Assembly: GCA_023249305.1 (NCBI GenBank)
Contig: JAHFCU010000015.1
Coordinates: 1,162-46,373 of the forward strand
DNA length: 45,212 nt
DNA from: Gemmatimonadota bacterium
GTDB taxonomy: Bacteria > Gemmatimonadota > Gemmatimonadetes > Gemmatimonadales > Gemmatimonadaceae
Reading direction: 5' to 3'
The position numbers and the translations under genes are program-made. Under the pieces are notes generated by a model. It was given only the letters and a program-made list of their open reading frames with translations. It was not told the DNA's origin and made no database searches. Below, one piece after another: positions 8,974-17,444 of the stretch; within the stretch, counting starts at the first letter, position 1; every line of letters starts with the position of its first letter.

Positions 8974-10431
8974 TTACTTAGACCAGATCACAATCGCGCC
9001 GCATCCCGTCAACCCTCGGCTGAACTGCGGCGGCACGAACGATTCGTTGTAGATCTCGACCGCCCGAACTCGCTTCAGCGGCGCGTAGAAATCAATCTCG
9101 TCCAGTGACGCCTCGAACAGCTGCATGCCGTCCAGGTAGACCGACGGAGGGCACGCGCCAGTGGGATTGTAGATGCTGGCAAACGCGGTGCGCATCAGCG
9201 GCGTCCTGCCCTCAATCCACATACCCGGCACGTTCTTGAAGAGGTCCGACGTTTCGATCATCCCGCGTTTCGCGAAATCCACAGCGGTGTAGTAATGCCC
9301 CATCCCGGACTTCTTGCGCTCGTCGAAGCCGCTCAGTTGCAGTTCCGGCTCGATCTTCGCGATGATGCGCACGGTGTCGAGCACCGCCTTAAACGTGTTG
9401 AGCGCGACGCGCAGCGGTATTGCGCCATCAATGACGTCCACCGCGCGGCGCTCCGGGTAGTAGCCGACCGCGCGAACCTCGAGCACTCGCGTGCCACTCG
9501 GCGCATTACCGATCGTCCAGGCACCACGCTCATCAACGCGTGCGGCCGGACCGTCCACAATACGCACCTGCGCAATCGGAATCGGCCGGTTGCTCTCGGC
9601 GCTCGTCACCGTGCCCGTCAGCCGGCCATCCCCGAAGCGCGTGATGCGTGCCAACGCTTTCGCGCTGTCGGTGCGCGCCGTCGTGTCGCGCGCCACCACC
9701 ACCCGCGCCGGACCGACATACAGGTCGCGCCGCAGAAAGCCGTCCGTCGGCACCTGCGCCTCGATGAGATCCGTCGTGTCGGCCCCGCTGCTGGCCATCA
9801 GATAGATCGTGCCGCCGACCGGCGCGTTGCAGAACACAAACCAGCCGTTCTGGCCGGCGGTAGTGACGAGGCGCGGGCGGCGGCGGTCAAAGCTGCCGAG
9901 ACGGATGGTCATCTCCATCCACTCGCCGGACACGGCCGCGCCTGCGGCAGTTCTGCGGTCGCGAGCACCGCGCACCACGCCAACGACGGCCGCCCCGCGT
10001 ACCACGATGCCCGAATCGCGCTGGGAGCGCTCGCCGCAGAAAGCGGCGCGCAACGTGGCGCCGGAAGGAGTCGCCAGATCGGCGCGCACGGCGCCGCGTC
10101 CCGTCACCGTGACCAATCGTCCCCGCGGTTCGATGCCGAGCGAGTCGACGAGCGGATGAAAGAACCCGAGCGCGTAGCTTCCCTCGGGGACGCCGTCGAA
10201 TGCAAAGCGTCCCAAGCTGTCCGTCACGACCGTGCGCGCGGTGTCGGCACGGCCATCGGCGGCAGCGAGCTGTACCCAAGCGCCGACAAGCGGCGCGTGC
10301 GACAGACTGTCGTAGACGACGCCGGTGACCCTCGCCCCCGGAATGCGTGGCGCCGCCGCACTGACCTGCGCGCCGGCAGTTGGCGCGATCAGCACAAGCG
10401 AAGCGGCGGCGAGGGAGAGAGGAAGGCGCAT
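8974..10431 (-). CDS. Secreted protein with carboxypeptidase-regulatory repeats and TonB-plug-like C-terminus (paralogue)
   Basis: The ATG at 10431 opens a signal peptide (MRLPLSLAAASLVLIAPTAG, ending GAQ). The architecture copies its neighbour at 7430: VTGVVYDSLSHAPLVGAWVQL, VVGVVRGARDRRTAAGAAV, LTGTVTSAESNRPIPIAQVRI, then a plug-like part (YTAVDFAKRGMIETSDLFKN, SVYLDG) ending GAIVIWSK. The four Cys positions are conserved too. The spacer to the downstream paralogue is only 20 bases, so the pair arose by tandem duplication and is likely one transcript. The frame is open further upstream but without a signal peptide. Like its sister it lacks a beta-barrel. Confidence 0.82.
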   Translation of the reverse strand: MRLPLSLAAASLVLIAPTAGAQVSAAAPRIPGARVTGVVYDSLSHAPLVGAWVQLAAADGRADTARTVVTDSLGRFAFDGVPEGSYALGFFHPLVDSLGIEPRGRLVTVTGRGAVRADLATPSGATLRAAFCGERSQRDSGIVVRGAAVVGVVRGARDRRTAAGAAVSGEWMEMTIRLGSFDRRRPRLVTTAGQNGWFVFCNAPVGGTIYLMASSGADTTDLIEAQVPTDGFLRRDLYVGPARVVVARDTTARTDSAKALARITRFGDGRLTGTVTSAESNRPIPIAQVRIVDGPAARVDERGAWTIGNAPSGTRVLEVRAVGYYPERRAVDVIDGAIPLRVALNTFKAVLDTVRIIAKIEPELQLSGFDERKKSGMGHYYTAVDFAKRGMIETSDLFKNVPGMWIEGRTPLMRTAFASIYNPTGACPPSVYLDGMQLFEASLDEIDFYAPLKRVRAVEIYNESFVPPQFSRGLTGCGAIVIWSK

Positions 10432-10530
10432 GCGCAGGACAAGAGAGGGGATTCTATATAGCAACCTACGGGCGAAGCTGCTCCCCGCCAGAGTGCGACG
10501 GACCTTGTTTCTCGTCATCTTCTGCCTCCC

Positions 10531-10600
10531 ATCACCCATCGCCCATCGCCCATCTGCCGTCTACCGTCTACCGTCTACCGTCTACCGTCTACCGTCCTCT
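10531..10600. repeat. Heptanucleotide tandem repeat (CTACCGT family)
   Basis: Ten consecutive 7-base units lie here. The first four are variants (ATCACCC, ATCGCCC twice, ATCTGCC), then five perfect GTCTACC copies at 10559-10593 and one diverged unit. The tract contains the TAG stop codon of the FMN reductase gene, which reads through its edge on the minus strand. The same unit, rotated as CTACCGT or CCACCGT, recurs at 22901-22935 and 25889-25923. Confidence 0.9.
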
Positions 10601-11172
10601 CGCATCGACCGCAGCATCCCCGCCCACCGATGCAGTTCGTCGAGCATCGCGGTCGCCTTCTTCGCGTGGCCATCGCCCGCCGTGAACGTGCCGGTCGCCT
10701 CGTCATAATGCCGTGCGACTTCATGGATCGCGACCGTCTCGACCAGTGGCACCATCTTGAACGTCGTGACCACCTGCTTCGTCATCTGGACGCTGCGCAG
10801 GGCTCCGGATTCGCCGCCGTAACTGGCAAACGCGACCGGCTTGTACGTCCACTCGTGGTACAGGCACTGCAGGGCGTTGAGGAGAGACGCCGGCATCGAG
10901 AAGTCGTACTCGGGCGTCACGAACACAAACGCGTCCGCGCGCGCCACCGATGCGCTCCACCGTTTGGTCTGCTCGTGATCGTACTGGCCGAAGCGTGGGT
11001 GCTTGGCCTCGCCGAGGATGGGAAGCGAGAAGTCGGCGAGGTCCACCACTTCCACCGTGAATCTCGCGTGCGCGCACGCTTGTTCGGCAATCCAGGCCGC
11101 GATCGCCGGGCCTTTTCGCCCCGGGCGCGTGCTGCAGATGATGACCTGAAGAATCAGTGGCTGGCTGGTCAC
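10582..11172 (-). CDS. NADPH-dependent FMN reductase family protein
   Basis: GTG start at 11172 overlapping the TGA of the remnant upstream by GTGA, a coupled arrangement. Flavodoxin-like fold: the N-terminal IICSTRPGRKG is the phosphate-binding loop for FMN and VTPEYDFSMPASLLNAL is the family signature in the middle. A region typical of NAD(P)H-dependent flavin/quinone reductases follows (FASYGGESGALR). Such enzymes supply reduced flavin to a partner monooxygenase. The upstream coupled gene is a truncated luciferase-like monooxygenase, so that partner is lost here. The last codons and stop fall in the heptanucleotide repeat, so the C-terminus (MREDGRR) may not be original. Confidence 0.88.
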   Translation of the reverse strand: MTSQPLILQVIICSTRPGRKGPAIAAWIAEQACAHARFTVEVVDLADFSLPILGEAKHPRFGQYDHEQTKRWSASVARADAFVFVTPEYDFSMPASLLNALQCLYHEWTYKPVAFASYGGESGALRSVQMTKQVVTTFKMVPLVETVAIHEVARHYDEATGTFTAGDGHAKKATAMLDELHRWAGMLRSMREDGRR

Positions 11173-11330
11173 GCGAGGGCTTTCCGCACGGCGGGGGTCA
11201 TAACGGTCTCGTGAAGTTCAATGGCGCGGAGCATCGGCGCGTGCGGCATCGTGCCGAAGCTCAGGTGGATCAGGAAGCGGGTCATGCCGAACAGTTCGTG
11301 TTCGAAGAGAATCTTGTCAATACAGCGTGG
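11169..11330 (-). pseudogene. C-terminal remnant of LLM-class flavin-dependent oxidoreductase
   Basis: On the minus strand a frame ending in TGA at 11171-11169 encodes about 53 residues that look like the end of a luciferase-like (LLM-class) monooxygenase: KILFEHELFG, TRFLIHLSFGTMPH, MLRAIEL, and TPAVRKALA. The HELFG and G-x-x-PH pattern is typical of this family's C-terminus. Upstream it loses similarity within a few codons and hits a TAA near 11370, and the divergent hydrolase gene starts nearby. No start codon or N-terminal TIM-barrel remains, so it is a fragment. Its overlap with the FMN reductase start shows the former two-component arrangement. Confidence 0.68.
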
Positions 11331-11437
11331 CGAATATGGGGGGGCGCCATCGCGCGAATGGAAGTGCGCTTAGTTTTCGGGCAGATCATGCGTGCGTCAC
11401 GCCCCTTCTTCATCCTCCGGTCATGCGCCCGGCGCGT

Positions 11438-12334
11438 ATGAGCGCGCGCGACCGCTTCATCGCCTTCCGGCGCTCGGCGCCGCGTGCCCCGCATCTTGAG
11501 CCGTGCACGGTGGCGGCGCGTGGCCTCGACTTCGCCGTCTATCGCACCCCCGAAGTCCACGGCGTCCCGCCGCTCCTGTGCATCAACGGCGGCATGGTCT
11601 ACTCGCACATTCTCCTCTGGCCGGCGCTGTCGCCGTTGGCCGCGCGCCGGCAGTTGATCCTCTACGATCAGCGTGGCCGAGGGCACACCCAGGCGCCGCC
11701 GGGGGCGCGTGCGGCCCGAATCGAACACGACGCGCTCGACGTTCGCGCTCTCCGCGAAGCCGTCGGCATCGCGCGGTGGGACGTGCTCGGCCATTCGTGG
11801 GGCGGTGCGATCGCGATGCTCGCTGCGGCGGACGACCCGGAGGGCATTCGCAATCTCGTCCTCGTGGATGCAGTGGGACTCACCCCCGAGTGGCTGCGCG
11901 CACTGCACGACGCGGCGCTCGCCCGACTGTCCGGGCCCGCTCACGCGCGCCTTGCCACGTACGATCCGCAGTCGCTGCACGACCCGGAGCCCGCTCGTCA
12001 GGCCGAGTACAACCGGGCGCTATATCCCGCCTGGTTTCACGACGGAGAACTCGGCGCCATGTTCGCGCCCCCGCTGGCGCGCAGTGAAAGCGGCGCGGCG
12101 GTCGTCGCACGCCTTCGTCGTGAAGGGTTCGACTGGCGCGCCGCCGCTGCGCGTATCCGGGCCCGTACATTGCTCGTGCATGGCACCTCCGACTTGATCC
12201 CCGTATCGCAAGCCGAGCGCACCGCCGCCACAATTCCGGGAGCACGACTGCATGTGATTGCCGACGCCGGGCACATGCCATTCTGGGAACAGCCCGAGCA
12301 GTTCTTCGCCATAGTCGAGGAGTTTCTGTCATGA
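11438..12334 (+). CDS. Alpha/beta hydrolase (proline-iminopeptidase-like)
   Basis: Alpha/beta-hydrolase fold with DQRGRG (oxyanion region), GHSWGG nucleophile elbow (Ser), HGTSDLI (catalytic Asp) and DAGHMPF (catalytic His), about 298 residues from the ATG at 11438. An ATG at 11423 is equally possible; neither has a clear Shine-Dalgarno. No signal peptide, so probably cytoplasmic. The cap region (PAHARLATYD to LYPAWFHDG) resembles that of proline iminopeptidases and related esterases. Its stop overlaps the matrixin start by ATGA, so it is the first gene of a coupled trio. Substrate unknown. Confidence 0.87.
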   Translation: MSARDRFIAFRRSAPRAPHLEPCTVAARGLDFAVYRTPEVHGVPPLLCINGGMVYSHILLWPALSPLAARRQLILYDQRGRGHTQAPPGARAARIEHDALDVRALREAVGIARWDVLGHSWGGAIAMLAAADDPEGIRNLVLVDAVGLTPEWLRALHDAALARLSGPAHARLATYDPQSLHDPEPARQAEYNRALYPAWFHDGELGAMFAPPLARSESGAAVVARLRREGFDWRAAAARIRARTLLVHGTSDLIPVSQAERTAATIPGARLHVIADAGHMPFWEQPEQFFAIVEEFLS

Positions 12335-13131
12335 AGCGCGCGGTGGCGGTGCTGTCACTGCTCATTGTCGCGATGGCCGTGTTCATCGTCGCGCAGGCCC
12401 GCCACGTGCCGTCGCGGCTTGCGCACGCAGTGGCCGTGGTGGCGGCCGACAGTGTCGCAGCGGCGCCGAGAATCGCCGAACAGCCGGCGACGACCGCCTC
12501 GGGGGAAGCAGGGCTGGTCAGCGTACGGTCGTCCACTCTGCCAGCGCCAAAGCGCGACCTCGCCGAGATCCAGCGGCGGCTCGCCGACGGCGAGTCCGGC
12601 ACGTACATCCGCGAGATCTTCCTCCAGCGTGAGGACAACAACGCGCGGTGGCCCGACCGCCAACTCGAACCGTTGCGCGTCTGGGTGCAGCCATCCAGCG
12701 CGCTTGCCGATTTCCACGGCAGCTATCCCGTACGGGCGCGCGAGGCATTTGAGCGCTGGACGCGAGCGGGGGTCCCGGTAGCTTTCACATTCGTGGTGGA
12801 TTCCGCGTCGTGCGACATCCCGGTCGTCTGGGTGGACAAGTTTGACATGCCGATCTCCGGACGCACACGATGGACGCGCGACCAGCACTGGTGGATCATC
12901 GGTTCGTCCATCGAAGTGGCGTTGCATCACCAAACCGGCACGCCGCTCGAGCCTGAGGCGATCTACGCCATCACGCTGCATGAGGTCGGACATGTGCTCG
13001 GGCTTGACCACACGCAGGACGAGCGCAGCATCATGGCGGCGCGTGTGCGCGTGCATGACCTGAGCGACGTGGACGAACGCACGGTGCAGTTGGTGTACAG
13101 CATTCCACCGGGTTCGGTGACGAAGCCGTGA
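12331..13131 (+). CDS. Matrixin-type zinc metalloprotease, exported
   Basis: The HEVGHVLGLDH motif near residues 217-227 is the HExxHxxGxxH zinc site of metzincins, and a later Met (SIMAARV) fits the Met-turn, so this is a matrixin/M10-like peptidase of 266 residues. A signal anchor (AVAVLSLLIVAMAVFIVA) sits at the N-terminus, followed by an Ala-rich linker to about residue 75, then the catalytic domain (RVWVQPSS, FERWTRAGVPVAFTF). It overlaps both neighbours by four bases (ATGA before, GTGA after). Probably acts in the periplasm or at the surface. Target unknown. Confidence 0.9.
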   Translation: MKRAVAVLSLLIVAMAVFIVAQARHVPSRLAHAVAVVAADSVAAAPRIAEQPATTASGEAGLVSVRSSTLPAPKRDLAEIQRRLADGESGTYIREIFLQREDNNARWPDRQLEPLRVWVQPSSALADFHGSYPVRAREAFERWTRAGVPVAFTFVVDSASCDIPVVWVDKFDMPISGRTRWTRDQHWWIIGSSIEVALHHQTGTPLEPEAIYAITLHEVGHVLGLDHTQDERSIMAARVRVHDLSDVDERTVQLVYSIPPGSVTKP

Positions 13132-15278
13132 CGCGGCGCGCGTCCCGTTGGCGATTCGCGTGCGGCATCCTGGTTCTGTGCGTGCCAGTTTCCGCGCGCG
13201 CGCAAGGCACCGTGGTTGATGCCACCGTGACGGTGCACACCGAGCGCGCACCGGTGAATCGCTTTGATCCGCGTACGACGTTCGGCGGCGGCATTGACGG
13301 ACACGGCAAGGGCGTCGTCGCTGACGTCTTCACGCGCGAGAACATCGCGGCGATGAAGTCGGTCGGCCTCGCGATGGCGACGTATCGCCTGCGCACCGAG
13401 CTTGGGGTGCGTGCTTGGCATTGGAACCCTCATGGACGCTGGAGCGACATCGCGCATTCGCAGGGGTACTGGACGTCCGATGATCGTTCGCGCGAACCGA
13501 TCCTCCTGTCATACGGCTATCGCCTGCCCCGCCGCGGCACGACCGACGAGAACGACGATAGCGCGTTCTCCCGTCTCGATGACGGCGACACCACGACGTT
13601 CTGGAAGAGCAACCCATATCTCGACCGGCGCTTCACCGGCACCGACGACTCGCTGCTGCCGCAATGGGTCATCGTGGACCTCGGACGCCCGGCGCCCGTG
13701 AACGCCATTCGCATTCACTGGGGGATGCCGCACGCCCTATCATTCCGTGTGCAGTACTGGCGCGGCGTCGAAGTGCACGACATAGACGAGAATCCAGCGG
13801 GACGCTGGGTGACCTTCCCACACGGCGATGAACGTTCTGGCCGCGGCGGCACTAAACTTCGTCAGTTGTCCGATTCATCGGTGTCCGCGCGTTTCGTGCG
13901 GCTCGTACTCACAGCCAGCGCGCATGATGCGCCGGCCGGCGCCACCGACTCGCGAGACTCACTCGGCTACGCCATCCGCGAACTCGAGGTCGGCGTGTCT
14001 AACGCGGGCTCCTTGCGCGACGCCGTGCGACATGGTGTGATCTCCTCTCGACAGTCCACCACCTATGTGTCGAGCACCGATCCCTGGCACCGGGCGGCAG
14101 ACATTGATCTTGATCTCGAGCAGCCGGGCTTTGATCGCGTCTTCCGTAGTTCGCTGACGTCCAACCGTCCGGCGATGGTGCCGGTGCCGGTGTTGTACGG
14201 CACGCCCGAGGACGCGGCGGCGGAGGTGAGCTTCTTGCGGCGCCGTGGCTATCGCATCGGGCGCATCGAGATGGGCGAGGAGCCCGATGGCCAGTACGTG
14301 ACACCCGAGGATTACGCCGCGCTCTACGCGCAGACTGCGCGCGCCATTCGTGCCTCGTGGTCGACCGCGCCGCTCGGTGGTCCGGGATTCCAAGGACTCG
14401 AAGGGCGCGTGATGTTCGCGTGGCCCGGTGACACCGCGGGCGATGCGTGGGTTCCGCGTTTTCTCGCGTCGCTGCGCGCGCGTGGTCGTCCGGGTGACTT
14501 CACTTTCTTCTCCTTTGAGTGGTATCCGTGGGACGACATTTGCGCTCCCGCAGCGCAGCAGCTGGCCGAAGCGTCCACGCGCCTCGCTGACCGGATGGCG
14601 CGAGTGGAGCGTGACGGCATCGCGGCCAGCGTACCGCGCGTTATCGCCGAGTATGGCTACTCCGCCTTCGCCGGACAGTCGCAGGTGGATCTCGCGGGCG
14701 CGCTGTTGAACACCGACATCGTCGGACGGTTTCTGGCACTCGGCGGGCGCTCGGTGTTCCTCTATGGATGGGAGCCGACGTCACTCGACAAGTCGCCGCG
14801 CTGCGAGCAATGGGGCAACAACATGCTGTTTCTTACGGACGATCGCCGTCGCATCCGCGGTCGCGTCGCCACGTTTCATGCGATTCGACTCGTCACGCAG
14901 GATTGGACGTTGCCGCGCGGCGGCGAGCACGTGATGTATGCAGCCGTGTCCGACGCGCGCGATGCCGACGGCAACGAGCTGCTCTCGGCGTACGTGCTGC
15001 GACGCCCTGACGGCGCCTTGGCGACGATGCTTGTGAACAAGGATCCGTCGCGGAGTTATCGCGTCGCGATGCGATTCGCGAGCGACGCGAACGTGCGGCC
15101 GGCTGGTCGCCGCACAGTACTGAGTTTCTCCAGCGTACAGTACGAATGGCACGCCGACGGTCCCAACGGACGCCCGGTAAGGAGCGATCCGCCGGCGCGG
15201 CGCGTGATGCTCGGCTCCGAAGCCATTGTCGTTCCGCCATATTCACTCACCGTGGTTCGCGATGATCGCGCACGCTGA
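13128..15278 (+). CDS. Secreted glycoside-hydrolase-like protein with inserted F5/8 type C (discoidin) domain
   Basis: GTG start at 13128 inside the matrixin stop (GTGA overlap), then a signal peptide (RRASRWRFACGILVLCVPVSARA). Residues 40-95 begin like a TIM barrel (FGGGIDGHGKG, MATYRLRTELG). A discoidin/F5-8 type C module follows at about 130-290 (LDDGDTTTFWKSN, WVIVDLGRPAPVNAIRIHWG, RFVRLVLT). The barrel then resumes: IEMGEEPDG carries a candidate acid/base Glu and VIAEYGYS a candidate nucleophile Glu, as in clan GH-A enzymes such as GH39. A beta-sandwich (LSAYVLRRPDGALATMLVNKD) closes the protein. Substrate is probably a polysaccharide but is not determined. Confidence 0.72.
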   Translation: MTRRASRWRFACGILVLCVPVSARAQGTVVDATVTVHTERAPVNRFDPRTTFGGGIDGHGKGVVADVFTRENIAAMKSVGLAMATYRLRTELGVRAWHWNPHGRWSDIAHSQGYWTSDDRSREPILLSYGYRLPRRGTTDENDDSAFSRLDDGDTTTFWKSNPYLDRRFTGTDDSLLPQWVIVDLGRPAPVNAIRIHWGMPHALSFRVQYWRGVEVHDIDENPAGRWVTFPHGDERSGRGGTKLRQLSDSSVSARFVRLVLTASAHDAPAGATDSRDSLGYAIRELEVGVSNAGSLRDAVRHGVISSRQSTTYVSSTDPWHRAADIDLDLEQPGFDRVFRSSLTSNRPAMVPVPVLYGTPEDAAAEVSFLRRRGYRIGRIEMGEEPDGQYVTPEDYAALYAQTARAIRASWSTAPLGGPGFQGLEGRVMFAWPGDTAGDAWVPRFLASLRARGRPGDFTFFSFEWYPWDDICAPAAQQLAEASTRLADRMARVERDGIAASVPRVIAEYGYSAFAGQSQVDLAGALLNTDIVGRFLALGGRSVFLYGWEPTSLDKSPRCEQWGNNMLFLTDDRRRIRGRVATFHAIRLVTQDWTLPRGGEHVMYAAVSDARDADGNELLSAYVLRRPDGALATMLVNKDPSRSYRVAMRFASDANVRPAGRRTVLSFSSVQYEWHADGPNGRPVRSDPPARRVMLGSEAIVVPPYSLTVVRDDRAR

Positions 15279-15356
15279 AGCGAAGGGCGGTTGTGATCGA
15301 GCGGCATCTCGGCGGCGTGCCGGTTCGCTCCCGAAAGTTCGTTCCGAGGAACACCT

Positions 15357-16172
15357 GTGAGCGTTGTCTCTGCACTCCGCCGCGTCTATCACGCCCTGGT
15401 CCCGTTGCCTTTGCGCCGGCACCTTGGGCTGGCGCGGTGGACGGCAAGTCGGCGGGCGCGCGTCCGCCTGTGGGAGAAGACGGGCGGGCGCGTCGCGGCG
15501 GGGGTGTTCGCCGGACAGCGCTTGCGCCACGCTTCACCCGGTGACTGTGAAGGTCCCGTGCTGCTCGGGTCGTTCGAGTGCGAAACGCATGCGTGGCTCG
15601 AGCGGGAGTTCGCCCGCGGGTGGCCGATCGCCGTCAATATCGGCAGCGCGTTCGGCTACTACTCCACCGGCTTGGCGCTGCGCCTCACCAACAGCATCGT
15701 CCACGCGTTTGAGATGGACCCGGGACTGCAGGAGGAAACGCACCGTTCGGCGGAAGTCAACGGCGTGGCACAGAGAGTACGCATGCTGGGTCGCGCTGAC
15801 GTGACGGCGCTCGCGTCGTTGCCCGTGTCGGCCGACAGTGGCGCGCTCGTGGTATGCGACTGCGAGGGAGCCGAACGAGACCTGTTGGATCCCGCGCACG
15901 TTCCGTGGCTCACGCGCTCCGCACTGTGCGTCGAGTTGCACGACTTCGCCGCGCCCGGCGCGACCGAGGCGCTCACGTCCCGGTTTGCCGCGTCGCATGA
16001 ACTCGTGATCGTCGAGCAGCATTCGCGCGACGCCGCGGCATGGGCGCTGCTCGCCGGCATTGATCGCGCGGACGCCGCTGAACTCTGCGACGAGCAACGG
16101 CGGTGGGGCGACGTGCCCCTGCCGGGGCGCTGGCTGCTCGCGTCACCCCTTCGTCGCGACCGCGACCGCTAG
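15357..16172 (+). CDS. FkbM-like SAM-dependent methyltransferase
   Basis: GTG start at 15357 with GAGG about 7 bases upstream. The central region holds a SAM-binding pattern: NIGSAFGYYSTGLAL (motif I), VHAFEMDP (acidic ribose-binding residue), then VVCDCEGAERDLL, which resembles the post-motif II region of FkbM-type methyltransferases. About 271 residues; the N-terminal 70 residues are basic and of unclear role. It converges with the PDZ gene, the two stop codons being one base apart. Substrate (sugar, lipid or small molecule oxygen) not determinable. Confidence 0.7.
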   Translation: MSVVSALRRVYHALVPLPLRRHLGLARWTASRRARVRLWEKTGGRVAAGVFAGQRLRHASPGDCEGPVLLGSFECETHAWLEREFARGWPIAVNIGSAFGYYSTGLALRLTNSIVHAFEMDPGLQEETHRSAEVNGVAQRVRMLGRADVTALASLPVSADSGALVVCDCEGAERDLLDPAHVPWLTRSALCVELHDFAAPGATEALTSRFAASHELVIVEQHSRDAAAWALLAGIDRADAAELCDEQRRWGDVPLPGRWLLASPLRRDRDR

Positions 16173-16173
16173 C

Positions 16174-17367
16174 CTACCACTTCAGCCAGACTGTGCGCGA
16201 CTTCCCCTTGCGCACGACCTTCAGCTTGAGCGTGTGCTCGTCGGTGTCGCTGATCATCCGCTGCAGCAGCCGCGCGCTCGTCACCTGACGGTCGCCCGCC
16301 TCAACGATTACGTCGCCGCCCTTCAACCCGGCGACCGCGGCAGGCGTCTCGGGGGCGACGCGCTGCACCATCACGCCGGCATCGGCGCCGGTGAGTTCCT
16401 TGAAATCCTCGGTCAGCGTCGTGAGCTGAGCGCCGGCCACGAAACTCGAGAAACCAGAGATGGCCACCGGCGGCGGCGCTTCGAACGTCCAGACGCTCGG
16501 CGGTGCAGTGGGCGCGTCCGGAGCAGACGGCGCCGACGGCGCTGTGGGAGCGGCGGCCGGCGAACGAGCCGGCGACGGCGTGCGCATGATGGTGAACCCG
16601 CGTGGCGGCGATGGCATCTTCGCGATGCCGGGCATCATCGCCAAGTCGAGATCGATGCACTGGTCCGCAAAACCTTCGGGACGCTTCTGCACCTGCACAA
16701 TCACGGCCTGCTCCGACCCGTCGCGCCCGAGGCGTATCGGCAGCTTGCGCCCGGGCACGAGGAGTTGCGCGAGGATCACGTCGCGGCCCACCACGTCCTT
16801 GCCGTCGAACGCAACAATGCGGTCACCGCGGCGAATGCCCGCGCGGTCGGCGGGCGATCCCATCTCCACGGTGATTACTTCAGGCGGCTCATCAAAGCGG
16901 TATACCTCGGAGCCGTTCGCTTCGCGCTTCACCGTCCCGTTGATGCTGAACGTCACGCCCAGGTAACCCTCCGGCGCGTGATCCGACGACCGCCGTGCCG
17001 TGCACGCGATCTGAATCTTGGACATCAACTGCACGTTCTTCTCGGCGAGCGAACGCAACTGCTCCTCAAAGGCTCGCCGGCGCGTCGCATCCGACTGCGC
17101 CGCGCCGTACTCACGCAGCGCCATGCCGATGCGATCCTCGAGCATCCGAGACTGCACGAGCGTCCGCAGAAGGCTATCGAGGTCCTCGAGCACGACCGTG
17201 ACCTTCACGTGCTCATTCGAGTCCACGCGCACCGTGAGGTGCCGGGATTGCCGAGGCGCGGTCGTGGCCTGCTGCGCGCTGGCGAGACCAGCCGCCGCAC
17301 CGAGCACAGCGCTGGTAGCCAGCACGAAGGGCACCACGCGTCGAATGAGAGGAATCGAAACCGTCAT
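16174..17367 (-). CDS. Exported protein with two PDZ domains
   Basis: Signal peptide at the N-terminus (RRVVPFVLATSAVLGAAAGLASAQ). A coiled-coil-like helix lies at about residues 60-120 (LRTLVQSRMLEDRIG, RRRAFEEQLRSLAEKNVQL). A first PDZ sits near 130-225 (EGYLGVTF, VEMGSPADRAGIRRGDRIVAFDG), an Ala/Pro-rich linker near 260-300, and a second PDZ at the end (VMVQRVAPETPAAVAGLKGGDVIVEAGD). No trypsin-like Ser protease domain is present, so it is a PDZ adaptor rather than DegP. Downstream of sigma and anti-sigma genes on the same strand, it may sense envelope stress or deliver substrates to an anti-sigma protease. Confidence 0.85.
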   Translation of the reverse strand: MTVSIPLIRRVVPFVLATSAVLGAAAGLASAQQATTAPRQSRHLTVRVDSNEHVKVTVVLEDLDSLLRTLVQSRMLEDRIGMALREYGAAQSDATRRRAFEEQLRSLAEKNVQLMSKIQIACTARRSSDHAPEGYLGVTFSINGTVKREANGSEVYRFDEPPEVITVEMGSPADRAGIRRGDRIVAFDGKDVVGRDVILAQLLVPGRKLPIRLGRDGSEQAVIVQVQKRPEGFADQCIDLDLAMMPGIAKMPSPPRGFTIMRTPSPARSPAAAPTAPSAPSAPDAPTAPPSVWTFEAPPPVAISGFSSFVAGAQLTTLTEDFKELTGADAGVMVQRVAPETPAAVAGLKGGDVIVEAGDRQVTSARLLQRMISDTDEHTLKLKVVRKGKSRTVWLKW

Positions 17368-17390
17368 TGCATCAATACCTTGAGAAAGTC

Positions 17391-17440
17391 TCTGTTGTAC
17401 TCTGTTGCTTTCTGTAGTTCTCTGTTGTTCTCTGCGCGCA
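17391..17440. repeat. Ten-base phased tandem repeat (TCTGTTGTAC family)
   Basis: Five 10-base units in register: TCTGTTGTAC, TCTGTTGCTT, TCTGTAGTTC, TCTGTTGTTC, TCTGCGCGCA. The tract fills the spacer between the anti-sigma stop (17445) and the PDZ start (17367) and lies near the PDZ gene's ribosome-binding region. Similar tracts occur at 24043, 26301, 33511 and 33604. Confidence 0.88.
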
Positions 17441-17444
17441 CGCG

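Noticed and set aside
9295-10461. Long plus-strand open frame over the plug-like gene at 8974
   Set aside because: The opposite strand encodes a protein with a signal peptide, repeated domains and a paralogue next door; the plus-strand translation is Arg/His/Ala-rich with no domain.
10531-10600. CRISPR array suggested by regular repeats
   Set aside because: Units are 7 bases, directly adjacent with no spacers, and no cas genes are nearby.
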